Positions 13,517 to 13,749 of a DNA stretch of 13,749 nucleotides are shown here, piece after piece (position 1 is the stretch's first letter; each line of letters begins with the position of its first letter). The DNA comes from DALYLB01 sp046154695. GTDB taxonomy: Bacteria > Acidobacteriota > Blastocatellia > RBC074. The stretch covers positions 1 through 13,749 of the forward strand of contig JBJXFI010000115.1 in NCBI GenBank assembly GCA_046154695.1, in the 5' to 3' direction. The translations under genes were made by a program, and so were the position numbers. The notes beneath the pieces were generated by a model, which saw only the letters and a list, made by a program, of their open reading frames with translations, was not told the origin of the DNA and ran no database searches.

Positions 13517-13749
13517 ATGATCGATGAAGCGGCGCAGCGAATCTGGGACTATCATCAGCTTCATCACGCGATGGAGGCGGCGGATCTGATTCTGGCGCTG
13601 GGGAGCAATGATTTGCGGGTGGCCGGGCATGCGGCGGATCTCTATCTGCAAGGATGGGCGCCGCGGCTGATGTTTTCTGGAAATGTGGGGGCGTTGACGC
13701 GCGACCGGTTCCGGAAGCCGGAAGCGGAGATGTTCGCCGAGGTCGCGCT
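13517..13749 (+). CDS. YdcF/DUF218-family protein, 5' part only
   Basis: The window ends inside this gene; about 77 residues are visible. The start MIDEAAQRIWDYHQLHHAM, then ADLILALGSNDLRVAGHAADLY, GWAPRLMFSGNVGALT and KPEAEMFAEVA match the YdcF type of DUF218 proteins. These have a Rossmann-like fold; E. coli YdcF has been reported to bind S-adenosylmethionine, but its physiological role is unclear. The key visible features are the ALGSNDLRVA strand-loop and the FSG.VG..T loop. The gene begins well beyond the 13157-13198 terminator, so it probably has its own promoter, which I could not identify with confidence. Confidence 0.88.
   Translation, partial: MIDEAAQRIWDYHQLHHAMEAADLILALGSNDLRVAGHAADLYLQGWAPRLMFSGNVGALTRDRFRKPEAEMFAEVA

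Noticed and set aside
13442..13651. 69-residue minus-strand frame at the right end
   Set aside because: Shadow of the YdcF-family gene, which has clear family motifs and a strong ribosome site on the plus strand.

Overview
The window reads as a chromosomal segment of a high-GC Gram-negative bacterium. A periplasmic S46 dipeptidyl-peptidase, a GT9 (LPS heptosyltransferase-like) glycosyltransferase, a PknB-type Ser/Thr kinase with an extracytoplasmic FGE-like domain and a secreted PPC-like protein would fit Acidobacteriota, Planctomycetota-like lineages or a candidate phylum such as Sumerlaeota. No marker here settles the phylum, so this is inference only.

Layout. Positions 85-134 hold a very strong bidirectional terminator. 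From 5911 down to 155 runs a minus-strand group: gpmA (cofactor-dependent phosphoglycerate mutase), gpmI (cofactor-independent phosphoglycerate mutase), a GT9-family glycosyltransferase whose start overlaps the end of gpmI, and an S46 dipeptidyl-peptidase. The 339-nt gap 5912-6250 separates this group from a divergent plus-strand group: a zinc-ribbon/Ser-Thr kinase/TM/FGE-like receptor kinase (6251-8767), a secreted PPC-like protein (8844-10187) and argH (10219-11598). Positions 11599-12942 hold no recognisable gene but are rich in short palindromes and hairpins. They are followed by a 37-residue single-pass membrane microprotein (12943-13056), a series of stem-loops including a strong bidirectional terminator (13157-13198), and the 5' part of a YdcF/DUF218-family gene that runs off the right edge.

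The most striking observation is at 8844-9116. A palindrome-packed element of about 250 bp, with terminal inverted repeats and a TTTTA duplication on each side, sits inside the signal-peptide codons of the secreted protein. Element plus one duplication is 255 bp (85 codons) with no stop, so the frame is kept. Removing it restores a textbook signal peptide starting at an ATG with a good Shine-Dalgarno. The second notable point is the side-by-side pair of non-homologous phosphoglycerate mutases, in which the GpmI copy has Ser in place of the normally invariant N-terminal metal-binding Asp although the rest of the gene is intact.
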